Positions 1 through 6,210 of a stretch of 7,234 nt of DNA are shown here, piece by piece (the stretch's first letter is position 1; each line of letters opens with the position of its first letter). The stretch comes from Cyclobacteriaceae bacterium (GTDB lineage Bacteria; Bacteroidota; Bacteroidia; Cytophagales; Cyclobacteriaceae). The notes under the pieces were generated by a model. It saw nothing but the letters and a program-made list of their open reading frames with translations, did not search any database and had not been told where the DNA came from. The position numbers and the translations under genes are program-made. The stretch covers positions 1 to 7,234 of the forward strand of contig JALOMY010000302.1 in NCBI GenBank assembly GCA_025455225.1, given 5' to 3'.

Positions 1-733
1 TGGCTGTGGGATTATCAAAGTCCATTACTTTCACGGCTTCCTTATAACCAAAGATCTCACAAACCAGGGTGATGGGTGTGCCCGGTACTATGGGCTTAAG
101 AACATCAACCCTGGTGTTGGCGGTATAGTTAGCCAGGTCACGTCCCTGTGACCGGTCGACATTATAAACCTTTCCTTCAATGGGCTGACCGTCTGATGAT
201 ACAAGCTGAAACGTAAAGAATTTACCCCTGGCTTTTGCCGGAAGGCTTTCCTCAGCAGCAGAGGGTGTGTTGATAACTTCCGGGCCAGGTGCGGCAGGTT
301 GAGTTAAAGGTTTTTCCGGCAATTGGGATTTAGTTGGAACTGGTGTCGGTTGTTGTGATTCGACTACTTTCGGTTCGGTGGGTGCAGGTGATAAAGGTTG
401 CGTTGAAGGGGAAATGATTGTTTCACGGGTTAATACCCAGGCATCGGTAAATTCGGTTTCCGAACGAAGGCGAAGCACCAGGTCGGATGCTGTTTTCTTA
501 TCGCGGGTATTTAGAATATAAACGTAGAATAGATTCTTACTTTCATTAAAGAAGAAATCAGCATCGTAATGCTGATTGCGGGCATAACCGGAAAACTTGG
601 AGGCATTACTTTGTGAAGAAAATGATCCGATAATGACATAATATTCCTGGGCAAGAGTGGATGCAGAGCTTGCAAGAAGAAGTACAAGTACTGCCAGGAA
701 CAAGGAGGTTTGAAACCGAATGTTGATTTTCAT
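1..733 (-). CDS. Exported SPOR-domain protein, N-terminal part (cut by left window edge)
   Basis: The frame is open from an ATG at 733 to the window edge, giving about 244 residues with no stop. Residues 1-28 form a Sec signal peptide: a basic start (MKINIR), a long Leu/Val/Ala core, and a likely cut after STLA. Residues 31-99 resemble a SPOR domain, with the opening YYIIGSFSSQSNASKF, a central NLFYVYIL strand and a closing helix plus strand. SPOR domains bind peptidoglycan stripped of stem peptides, so a periplasmic cell-wall role is likely. A Pro/Thr/Gln-rich linker covers about 105-165. It is followed by a beta-rich segment (GKFFTFQLVSSDGQPIEGKV, later TLVCEIFGYKEAVKV) of a kind seen in Bacteroidota envelope proteins. 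The C-terminal domain lies outside the window. The gene diverges from the FISUMP lipoprotein. I see no Shine-Dalgarno sequence and no convincing promoter. The SPOR call rests on pattern only. Confidence 0.8.
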   Translation of the reverse strand, partial: MKINIRFQTSLFLAVLVLLLASSASTLAQEYYVIIGSFSSQSNASKFSGYARNQHYDADFFFNESKNLFYVYILNTRDKKTASDLVLRLRSETEFTDAWVLTRETIISPSTQPLSPAPTEPKVVESQQPTPVPTKSQLPEKPLTQPAAPGPEVINTPSAAEESLPAKARGKFFTFQLVSSDGQPIEGKVYNVDRSQGRDLANYTANTRVDVLKPIVPGTPITLVCEIFGYKEAVKVMDFDNPTA

Positions 734-827
734 TTGAACAATTTAAGTAATTCGAAAATTCAATAAAACCTGAATCAGATAATCGGCATAATTGTGCGGT
801 AAAATGTCATTAAAAAGATGTCTGGAA

Positions 828-860
828 TTGACGTTTAAAGTTTTTCAAGAATTAATTTTG
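828..860 (+). promoter_or_regulatory. Putative Bacteroidota-type promoter of the FISUMP lipoprotein gene
   Basis: A TTG at 828-830 (within TTGACG) lies 22 nt before TAATTTTG at 853-860. This fits the TTG-N(17-23)-TAnnTTTG consensus known for the primary sigma factor of Bacteroidota, with a full match at the -7 element. Transcription would start near 866, leaving a leader of about 40 nt before the ATG at 906. This also argues against starts upstream of 860. Two short dyads (TTGAA-A-TTCAA at 873-883, and TTTTGAT/ATCAAAA at 856-862 and 885-891) overlap or follow the element. Their role is unknown. Confidence 0.5.
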
Positions 861-905
861 ATCTTTAGCACATTGAAATTCAAAATCAAAAGGATAAACT
901 GCTTC

Positions 906-1550
906 ATGAAAAAGAAACAATTACTACAGGTATTGGCATGGTCTTCTGTTATTCTCTTTTCGTGCGGAGGTGAAGATGGTGATAAAGATGTAAGTAGTGC
1001 AAAGACGGTAGAAATAGGGGGCAAGACGTGGATGGCCGAGAACCTGAATATCAGTAAATTCAAAAACGGTGATCCTATTCCGCAAATCACCGATGAAGCT
1101 GAATGGAAAAAAGCAGGAGTTGATGGAAGCCCCGCCTGGTGTTATTACAACAACGATCCGGCCAACGGAGAGAAATACGGCAAATTGTATAACTGGTATG
1201 CGGTCAATGATCCGCGCGGACTTGCCCCGGAAGGATGGCACGTTCCAACCGATGAGGAATGGAATTCAATAGGTGATGCGCTTGGAAGTAAAGCGGGTGC
1301 GTCCATGAAAAGTAAAGCCTGGGTTGGCGGACAAGGGAATGGCGAGAGCGGGTTTGAAGGCATGCCCGGAGGCAACCGCAACCATGACGGTTCCTTTCAT
1401 CTTCTCAATAGTTACGGGGTATTCTGGACGGACACTCCGGCACAAGGGGATTATTCCTGGTTCCGTTCATTAACCAGTGCCAATGCCTTTCTTACCCGCG
1501 ACTATTCCAATCGATCAAAAGGGTTATCCGTTCGGCTGGTTAAGGATTAG
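906..1550 (+). CDS. FISUMP-domain lipoprotein (Fibrobacter succinogenes major paralogous domain)
   Basis: This 214-residue protein starts at ATG 906. The frame is open back to a TTG at 792, but the ATG at 906 begins a textbook lipoprotein signal (MKKKQLLQVLAWSSVILFSC) with lipobox LFSC and lipidated Cys20. The promoter match at 828-860 supports the same start. Acidic residues follow the cysteine (GGEDGDKD), which may direct the protein to the cell surface. Residues 35-212 match the FISUMP domain: VEIGGKTWMAENLN at the start, a YGKLYNWYAV motif, GLAPEGWHVPTDEEW in the middle, and a closing GLSVRLVKD. The fold is related to the C-type-lectin-like or formylglycine-enzyme-like group, and the domain is abundant in Bacteroidota and Fibrobacter surface proteins. 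Its biochemical role is not established. It is a single-domain version that diverges from the SPOR gene and converges on the next lipoprotein. Confidence 0.88.
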   Translation: MKKKQLLQVLAWSSVILFSCGGEDGDKDVSSAKTVEIGGKTWMAENLNISKFKNGDPIPQITDEAEWKKAGVDGSPAWCYYNNDPANGEKYGKLYNWYAVNDPRGLAPEGWHVPTDEEWNSIGDALGSKAGASMKSKAWVGGQGNGESGFEGMPGGNRNHDGSFHLLNSYGVFWTDTPAQGDYSWFRSLTSANAFLTRDYSNRSKGLSVRLVKD

Positions 1551-1559
1551 TAATCCCTT
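1542..1559. terminator. Possible weak bidirectional terminator in the convergent gap
   Basis: GGATTA-G-TAATCC at 1544-1556 is a perfect short dyad that spans the stop codon of the FISUMP gene. AA on the left and TT on the right can extend it across a one-base bulge, and a T-rich stretch (CCCTTTGTTT) follows on the plus strand. It sits in the 12-bp gap between two convergent genes, where a shared terminator would be expected. The stem is short and AT-rich, so the call is tentative. Confidence 0.25.
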
Positions 1560-1562
1560 TGT

Positions 1563-2672
1563 TTACGGACAATTACGGTACGTGATTTTAAAATCAGATA
1601 AACTGGAAGGAGCATCTGCATAGCTTCTACTGACTGGATAGCCTGAAGAATTGTATTCATAGATTAAATCGAAATCTCCAATTTTAGTTGGATTGTTTCT
1701 GGATCCCGGAGAAGGTATTGTGTAAAACAAATCAGTGAACAACGTAATGATGGCTTGTTGGTTATCCAGGGCATTTAAGAATACAACTGAATAATTGTTT
1801 TTGGTATCGTAATTTGAAAAACCTGTAGATATAACATTCTCGTCAGCATCATATTCTATTGATGCAGAAAACCCCGAATTATAATTAACCTGGCTAAGAA
1901 GTCCCTGGGAGTTATAAAGAAACGTTGCTTCAAATTGAGTACCCTGAAGAATGGATTTAATTTTATCCGATTCATAGACAATGTAGGAATATTCGCGATA
2001 GACGTACGTGTTGATCGAATTAAATCCAACCTCTGTTAATGCGATAATCTGACTGCCGAAATAGGAGATTAGTATGTACCGGAAATAATCAGTGCCGTCT
2101 TGTTTAAAAATCGACACCAATCTGCCCATTTCATCGTACCCGTATGAATTGGTGAAGATCAGACCATCCTGAGTACGTGTAATGGAATTAACGGCACAGG
2201 AAGAAAATACCGGTTTTATCAGGGTTCCCGAAAAGTTCCCTTCGGTGATCGTTACTTCATCATCCTCTTTTGACTCCGCTTCAAATGAAAATGAACCCTG
2301 GGCAAATCCGGGTCCTATCGTAATCGTGATCAAACCACTGACTCCGTAATGGAGTTTGCCGTCTTCGTCAATATATTCAGCTAACGCAAAAACCATTTCA
2401 GGCTTTTCAAGCGTTATCGGGATATTAGCCGGACTGGTATTAAATATGGAAAATGTGCCGGATTGCTTTTTGGTAATCCAGATGCGGATCTGGGAGTTAT
2501 TGCTTCGCATTTGAAGTAAAATGCCGGTTCCGGTGTCATTAATAACTGTTGTTTGTGGAATTACATGTTCTCCATTGATTGTGGCTGAGTTAGTGAACGT
2601 TTCTTCATCCTGGCAACTCAGTAAAAACAGAAATAATACAATTGCTCCTGCACGTTTAAACATAACATTCAT
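1563..2672 (-). CDS. Lipoprotein with DUF6252-like N-terminus and YD-repeat-like C-terminus
   Basis: The protein has 369 residues from ATG 2672, or 366 from the in-frame ATG at 2663. The second start gives the more typical signal, MFKRAGAIVLFLFLLSC. The lipidated cysteine is followed by QDEE, close to the charged export signal that sends Bacteroidota lipoproteins to the outer surface. The N-terminal half (to about residue 160) has the pattern of DUF6252-type lipoproteins: an INGEHV opening, then GVSGLITITIGPGFAQGSFS and VTITEGNFSGTL. The second half has spaced YD-repeat-like motifs (YGYDEMGRLVSI, YNSQGLLSQV, YDADENVI, NNPTKIG, YEYNSSGYPVS), as in Bacteroidota RHS-like or DUF4595-like surface proteins. 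The two halves therefore look like a domain fusion. The function is unknown, and extracellular binding or structure is the best guess. A 30-nt direct repeat and a small ORF lie just upstream. Confidence 0.8.
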   Translation of the reverse strand: MNVMFKRAGAIVLFLFLLSCQDEETFTNSATINGEHVIPQTTVINDTGTGILLQMRSNNSQIRIWITKKQSGTFSIFNTSPANIPITLEKPEMVFALAEYIDEDGKLHYGVSGLITITIGPGFAQGSFSFEAESKEDDEVTITEGNFSGTLIKPVFSSCAVNSITRTQDGLIFTNSYGYDEMGRLVSIFKQDGTDYFRYILISYFGSQIIALTEVGFNSINTYVYREYSYIVYESDKIKSILQGTQFEATFLYNSQGLLSQVNYNSGFSASIEYDADENVISTGFSNYDTKNNYSVVFLNALDNQQAIITLFTDLFYTIPSPGSRNNPTKIGDFDLIYEYNSSGYPVSRSYADAPSSLSDFKITYRNCP

Positions 2673-2693
2673 CTATGATGTAATCATGATAAA

Positions 2694-2742
2694 AATAATC
2701 ATTAGGCGTGTATGATAGTTGAGAATAATCATGAAGAGTGTA
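2694..2742 (-). repeat. Two-copy direct repeat, 30-nt period, upstream of the lipoprotein gene
   Basis: On the minus strand, TACACTCTTCATGATTATT (2742-2724) recurs as TACACGCCTAATGATTATT (2712-2694). The copies match at 16 of 19 positions and their starts are exactly 30 nt apart. The downstream copy ends 22 nt before the lipoprotein ATG at 2672, so this is the promoter and leader region. A degenerate third piece (ATGATTACAT) follows. The repeat could be a tandem operator, with about three helical turns between copies, or coding repetition in a small ORF, because 30 nt equals ten codons. Confidence 0.5.
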
Positions 2743-2810
2743 GATTTTCATCATACCATGCAATGCGTTAAGAACCACTGCTATTTGTGTTGTTCTATTT
2801 AACGGTTGGT

Positions 2811-3886
2811 TCAGATATAATCAAAAGAAGAAGCATGCAGAGGCCCGGATTTCAATTTTTGTATTTCTTCCTCAGACATATTTCGGTACGAGGTCATTAT
2901 GTAGACACCTGAATCCTTAACAAAGGAATTAAGTATTCCGAGGTTACCATATGCTACCAATTTTTGCCGGTAAGGACAGGTTTCACCCATCCAAAATAAC
3001 GCGGAATGAAGTTGCTCACGATGCAATAAACCTTCAAAGAGTTGATGCAAAGTTTTTTCATGCCCGGGCTTAAAATAGATGCCTTCAAAGGCGAGGAACT
3101 CAAACTTTTTCGGATTAAAAAGTTTATTGATGAAGGGTAATCTGGGAAGAACATTCATTATGATTTTCCCCATGATTCCCGGCATATTGTTAATGGCCCA
3201 ATGAGCCCGGTGGTACTGGCACCCGGCAACGATTTTTCCCTGTTCCCGAATTACGAAGTAGTGATTATTAAGGAAGAGATAATCAAAGTGGGTGAGTACA
3301 TGGTCTTGATAATAATCTTCAAGCAGGTGAAGTACTTCTGCTTTTTCGTCTGGTCTCGAAATGGGTTCAATATCCGGTTGAGCTTTCGGGAAGAATCGAC
3401 TGAAGGCATTTACGCTTTGTACGCCCAGCACCTCATAGCCTGCGTTTTCAACAACTTTAAATGACCGGATATTTCCTTTTTCAACACAACCAATGTATAT
3501 GGTCTTTTCAGTTTCTTCCTGGCGCACCAATTCCATCACCTTACCTGCGTAGTGCTTGATCAGTTTCTTGCCCTGTATGGCGGCACCTGCAGCAAAATAA
3601 CGGATGATGTAACAGTTGAAGGGGGTTCGTTTTACATAAGGACGGGTGTGGCAAAAAACGGCTGTACCTACAATTTGACTTTCATTATGGCAAATAAGTA
3701 GGGATCTTTCAGTTGGCGAACCAGTTCACTGGAATTTTTGCGTTCATAGACGGCACCGGCACTTCCCCAATTGGTTTCTTCGAAAAACGAAATAACTTCT
3801 TCCGGTACACCTTTGTATTTCCAAATGGTAAAGTGTTCGTCCGCTAGTACAAGACTTTTATCCGCTTTTTTGGTTGACGGCATCAT
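2811..3886 (-). pseudogene. Two-domain GNAT-family acetyltransferase, split by a frameshift
   Basis: Two minus-strand frames make one protein. The first starts at ATG 3886 or 3883 (MPSTKKADKS...), runs through NWGSAGAVYERK and QLKDPYLFA, then meets TAG at 3668-3670. The second is blocked upstream by TGA at 3726-3728, reads SLLICHNESQIVGTAVFCHT across the junction, and continues to TGA at 2811-2813. Adding one base near 3684-3690 (GCC AT-N AAT GAA AGT) gives the smooth GNAT strand DPYLFAINESQIVGTAVF and a protein of about 357 residues. An acetyl-CoA-loop-like stretch (AAGAAIQGKKLIKHYAGKV) and ENAGYEVLG complete the first GNAT domain. From about residue 190, YFVIREQGKIVAGCQYHRA and FLAFEGIYFKPGHEKTLHQL suggest a second GNAT-like domain. 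Substrate is unknown. Both parts keep coding character, so a recent mutation or a base-calling error is more likely than old decay. I see no canonical slippery heptamer. The GTG at 3539 is internal, not a gene start. Confidence 0.75.
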
Positions 3887-3938
3887 GAAGTAATTGATTG
3901 ATCAAGGTACATAATGCCCATTGAAGTTGTATTACGAT

Positions 3939-3971
3939 AAAAAAGGAAACCGCCCCGATGCATCGGGGCGG
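3939..3971 (-). terminator. Intrinsic terminator of the sqr-tusE-dsrE2 operon
   Basis: A perfect palindrome, CGCCCCGATGCATCGGGGCG (3951-3970), is extended by one more C-G pair at 3950/3971. On the minus strand it is followed by TTTCC and then six T (3944-3939). It lies 25 nt after the stop of the dsrE2-like gene and before the acetyltransferase start, so it should end the sulfur operon transcript. The T-tract is on the minus-strand side only, which gives the direction. Confidence 0.88.
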
Positions 3972-3996
3972 CCTATCAACTTCAAAACAGAACCAA

Positions 3997-4533
3997 TCAA
4001 ACGAAGATGATATGAGTTCCTTCTCCTTCGGCCAGTGCATACATGTCACCAACCGTGATTATTCCTTTTACTTCATCCAGGAAGTCTTCTTTCTTTAAGT
4101 GGAACATGTCGGCAGCCAGTTTGCAGGCGTAAATTTCTCCACCACCGGCTTCAATCATCTGGATAAATTCCGTTACATGGGGGATTTCCAGTTTGTCCAT
4201 TTCTTTTCTCATCATATACGATGCAAACGCTTCAAAGCCAGGTAATCCCGCGAGCACGGTTGGCATTTCAGGCATAAAGCTTGGGTTGCCTACGGTGGCA
4301 GTATGAAGGTGGTCGGCTTTCTTCTTGGTTATGGCATCGAGTCCGAAGAAGGTAAAGAACATTTTGGCTTCAATACCTTCCATAAGAGCGCCATTGGCCA
4401 TTACCAGGGCAGCGTATACATCTTCCAGTTTTCCTTTGGAGCAGATGATTAATACTTTCTTGATTTTTCCTTTGTCTTTATTAACCGGAACGTCAGCTAC
4501 TTTCGTTACAGGTTGATCTAATACTTCAGTCAT
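3997..4533 (-). CDS. dsrE2: DsrE/DsrF/DrsH-like (DsrE2-type) sulfurtransferase
   Basis: This protein has 178 residues from ATG 4533. After a polar N-terminal tail (about 1-24), KKVLIICSKGKLEDVYAALV begins the alpha/beta fold of the DsrE2 (DrsE_2) family. MEGIEAKMFFTFFGLDAI, the Met/Pro-rich PSFMPEMP, and EIYACKLAADMF complete the family pattern. Cys31 and Cys137 are the only cysteines. Cys137, in GGEIYACKLAADMF, is at the expected persulfide-carrying position. Family members accept sulfane sulfur and pass it on in sulfur-oxidation and sulfur-trafficking routes, sometimes with TusA. I see no transmembrane segment, so it is likely cytoplasmic. It is the third gene of the operon, 22 nt after tusE and followed by a terminator. 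The operon suggests that it handles sulfur made by SQR, either before or together with the TusE-like carrier. Partner and direction of transfer are inferred. Confidence 0.87.
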   Translation of the reverse strand: MTEVLDQPVTKVADVPVNKDKGKIKKVLIICSKGKLEDVYAALVMANGALMEGIEAKMFFTFFGLDAITKKKADHLHTATVGNPSFMPEMPTVLAGLPGFEAFASYMMRKEMDKLEIPHVTEFIQMIEAGGGEIYACKLAADMFHLKKEDFLDEVKGIITVGDMYALAEGEGTHIIFV

Positions 4534-4555
4534 AACATCTAAAGGTTAAGGTTGA

Positions 4556-4861
4556 TTAAACACAGCTAGCAGGTTTGGGTATTCCGGCAATTTTGCTGGA
4601 AATTTTCAGCGGTCCGCCCGGGAAGAGCGCATAGAATTGCTTGATATCTACAAGACCGGATGCACCAACTTTGCGTATGCTGATCTGGGTTCCTTCTTTC
4701 TGACGGGCGCGTAGCCAGTTCAGCACTTCAAAGTGTTTATCGGTAAGCGTAATGTTCTCTTTGGCGGCCAGTTCGCGAGCCAGTTCCGGAGTCCATTGAT
4801 CCATGTTTTTCAAATAGCCTTCAGGTGTGAATTCTACTGCGGTGTTAACTAAGGTTTCCAT
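4556..4861 (-). CDS. tusE: TusE/DsrC-family sulfur carrier with a single C-terminal cysteine
   Basis: This protein has 101 residues from ATG 4861. The family pattern is clear: DQWTPELARELAAKENITLT, then HFEVLNWLRARQKEGTQISI, and a C-terminal arm ending GIPKPASCV. DsrC-type proteins end in a mobile arm with an invariant penultimate cysteine (CysA), and true DsrC also has CysB eleven residues earlier. Here Cys100 is present and is the only cysteine in the protein, while the CysB position is Ser89 (KISSKIAG). That makes it TusE-like: it could carry a persulfide but could not form the internal trisulfide or disulfide of dissimilatory DsrC. Classical TusE relays sulfur to MnmA for tRNA thiolation, but the position between sqr and dsrE2 points to sulfide oxidation instead. 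It lies 30 nt after sqr and 22 nt before dsrE2, with no obvious Shine-Dalgarno sequence. Confidence 0.9.
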   Translation of the reverse strand: METLVNTAVEFTPEGYLKNMDQWTPELARELAAKENITLTDKHFEVLNWLRARQKEGTQISIRKVGASGLVDIKQFYALFPGGPLKISSKIAGIPKPASCV

Positions 4862-4891
4862 ATTGATTGGTTTATGAGTTGTGAATTGATA

Positions 4892-6130
4892 TTAGTCAGA
4901 AATTTTTCCGGCCATTGACATGTGCGTTGTTACCGGCAATTTTTTACCGGTCAGCAACAGGTGCCAGTACACCCACCGGAAGGCCAGTTTTCCCAGGTGG
5001 TTGGCACGGTTAACTTTTAATAATCCCATCGGGCCGATTCCAGCAAAAGGGAACTTGCCGGGTAGGGGTTCCGTATCGTAATTGAAATCGATTAATGTAG
5101 CTTTTCCATGACCGGTTTCAATGAAGCAGTTGGCATGTCCGTCAAACTTGGCTTCCAGCGGTTGGCCATTGATGAAGCTTACTATATTTTCAATCAGTAT
5201 CTCAGCTTCGAAGTGAGCAACAGACCCCGCTTTGGATGCAGGCAGGTTGGTAGCGTCACCAATCACGAACATATTATTGTAATGTTTGGATTGCAGAGTA
5301 TGCTTATCGGTTGGAACAAATCCCAATCCGTCTTCATCGCCCAGGTTGCTGGTGTGTATCACTTTATCGCCTTTGTTTACCGGTACCGATACCAGCAGAT
5401 CGAAGGGAACTTCTTTTTCATCGTACGAAACCAGCATCTTCCGTTCGTTATCGACACTCATTAGATAAAAATCAGGAATTACTGTGATGTGCTTTTCTTC
5501 AAGCAACTTGCTGAGCATGGCGGTTGCCTTGGGTTTTGTAAAAGCACCGGCATTGGGTGTAACATAGGTAATGTTCACTTTTTCGCGCATGCCTTTTTCG
5601 GTGAAGTAGGCATCGGCCAGGAAAGCGAATTCAAGCGGAGCAACAGGGCACTTGATAATAGTTTCCGCCAGGTTGATGACCAGGTTACCTCCGGGCCAGG
5701 TTTCCAGCTTTTCTGCCAGCTTTACTGCACCTTCATAAGTATAGAAGTCAAATATGTCTTTATACCAAAGTTCACCCTTCAAGCCTTCGGTATCTTCAGG
5801 AACAGGCACTGTACCGGTGGCTACGATCAGTACATCGTACGTAATCAAAGTTCCATCACGTAAAAGCACATGATTATTTTCGGGCTTAATCTTGGCAACT
5901 TCATTGATGAGGAATTTTACCCCTTTAGGTAGGAAATCTTTTTTTGGTTTAACCAGTTCTTCCGGTTTGTAGACTCCAAACGGAACAAACAAATAGCCTG
6001 GTTGATAGTAGTGATTTTCGTCCTTGTCTACAATAGTTATTTCCCACACCTGGTTGTTAAGTGTGCGATAGAGTTTATTGGCCATCATGGTCCCAGCCGT
6101 TCCGGCCCCGAGAATCAGTATCTTTTTCAT
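4892..6130 (-). CDS. sqr: Sulfide:quinone oxidoreductase (FAD-dependent)
   Basis: This protein has 412 residues from ATG 6130; a TTG two codons upstream is less likely as a start. It oxidises sulfide to sulfane sulfur or polysulfide and reduces the membrane quinone. The N-terminal Rossmann motif GAGTAG (8-13) and the acidic residue in ITIVDKDENHYYQPGYLFVP bind FAD. DVLIVATGTVP is the second nucleotide-fold motif, and MFVIGDATNLPASKAGSVAHF (about 287-307) is the C-terminal FAD motif. Of the SQR redox cysteines, Cys161 (in IIKCPVAPLEF) and Cys335 (in HANCFIETGHG) remain and are the only cysteines. The third one of type I enzymes, near residue 128, is absent. The C-terminal amphipathic stretch FRWVYWHLLLTGKKLP should dock the enzyme to the cytoplasmic membrane face. 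There is no signal peptide. It is the first gene of the operon. The exact SQR type is not resolved here; an NDH-2-like enzyme is less likely given the cysteine pair. Confidence 0.92.
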   Translation of the reverse strand: MKKILILGAGTAGTMMANKLYRTLNNQVWEITIVDKDENHYYQPGYLFVPFGVYKPEELVKPKKDFLPKGVKFLINEVAKIKPENNHVLLRDGTLITYDVLIVATGTVPVPEDTEGLKGELWYKDIFDFYTYEGAVKLAEKLETWPGGNLVINLAETIIKCPVAPLEFAFLADAYFTEKGMREKVNITYVTPNAGAFTKPKATAMLSKLLEEKHITVIPDFYLMSVDNERKMLVSYDEKEVPFDLLVSVPVNKGDKVIHTSNLGDEDGLGFVPTDKHTLQSKHYNNMFVIGDATNLPASKAGSVAHFEAEILIENIVSFINGQPLEAKFDGHANCFIETGHGKATLIDFNYDTEPLPGKFPFAGIGPMGLLKVNRANHLGKLAFRWVYWHLLLTGKKLPVTTHMSMAGKISD

Positions 6131-6158
6131 CTTCAATTGGTTCTTGTTCTTGAATATT

Positions 6159-6166
6159 CAAATGTA
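6159..6166 (-). promoter_or_regulatory. Putative -7 element of the sqr operon promoter
   Basis: TACATTTG on the minus strand is a full match to the Bacteroidota -7 consensus TAnnTTTG. It lies 28 nt upstream of the sqr ATG at 6130, so transcription would begin near 6153. No TTG occurs 17-23 nt upstream where the -33 element should be; that area holds an imperfect dyad, CTGTCATTACAG (6195-6184). A strong -7 with a poor -33 element is typical of activator-dependent promoters, which fits the CRP-like motifs further upstream. Confidence 0.45.
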
Positions 6167-6210
6167 TTGCGCCTGAATAAGCTCTGTAATGACAGTACTC
6201 ATAGCTGGGT

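Noticed and set aside
792..905. N-terminal extension of the FISUMP gene from a TTG at 792
   Set aside because: It would bury the lipoprotein signal peptide 38 residues inside the protein and overlap a good promoter match at 828-860. ATG 906 is the better start.
845..1381. Minus-strand ORFs opposite the FISUMP gene, and the plus-strand ORF at 1069-1272
   Set aside because: They overlap a clear lipoprotein gene in other frames and have no domain or start signal.
2766..2812. Interleaved complementary hexamers (CGTTAA 2766-2771, GAACCA 2772-2777, TTAACG 2799-2804, TGGTTC 2807-2812) with pseudoknot-like order
   Set aside because: Both pairings cannot form easily because no linker separates the two 5' arms. 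Six-base matches in a short AT-rich stretch are expected by chance, and no T-tract supports a terminator.
2811..3539. Stand-alone acetyltransferase starting at GTG 3539
   Set aside because: The same frame continues upstream to 3725 with clear GNAT coding sequence (SLLICHNESQIVGTAVF), so the GTG is an internal valine codon of a frameshifted gene.
3668..3728. Programmed -1 frameshift in the acetyltransferase gene
   Set aside because: No X-XXY-YYZ slippery heptamer or clear downstream stem-loop is visible in the overlap, so mutation or sequence error is simpler.
5108..5863. Long plus-strand ORFs opposite sqr (5108-5464, 5286-5468, 5489-5863)
   Set aside because: They are antisense shadows of a well-conserved FAD enzyme and show no recognisable domain or start context of their own.
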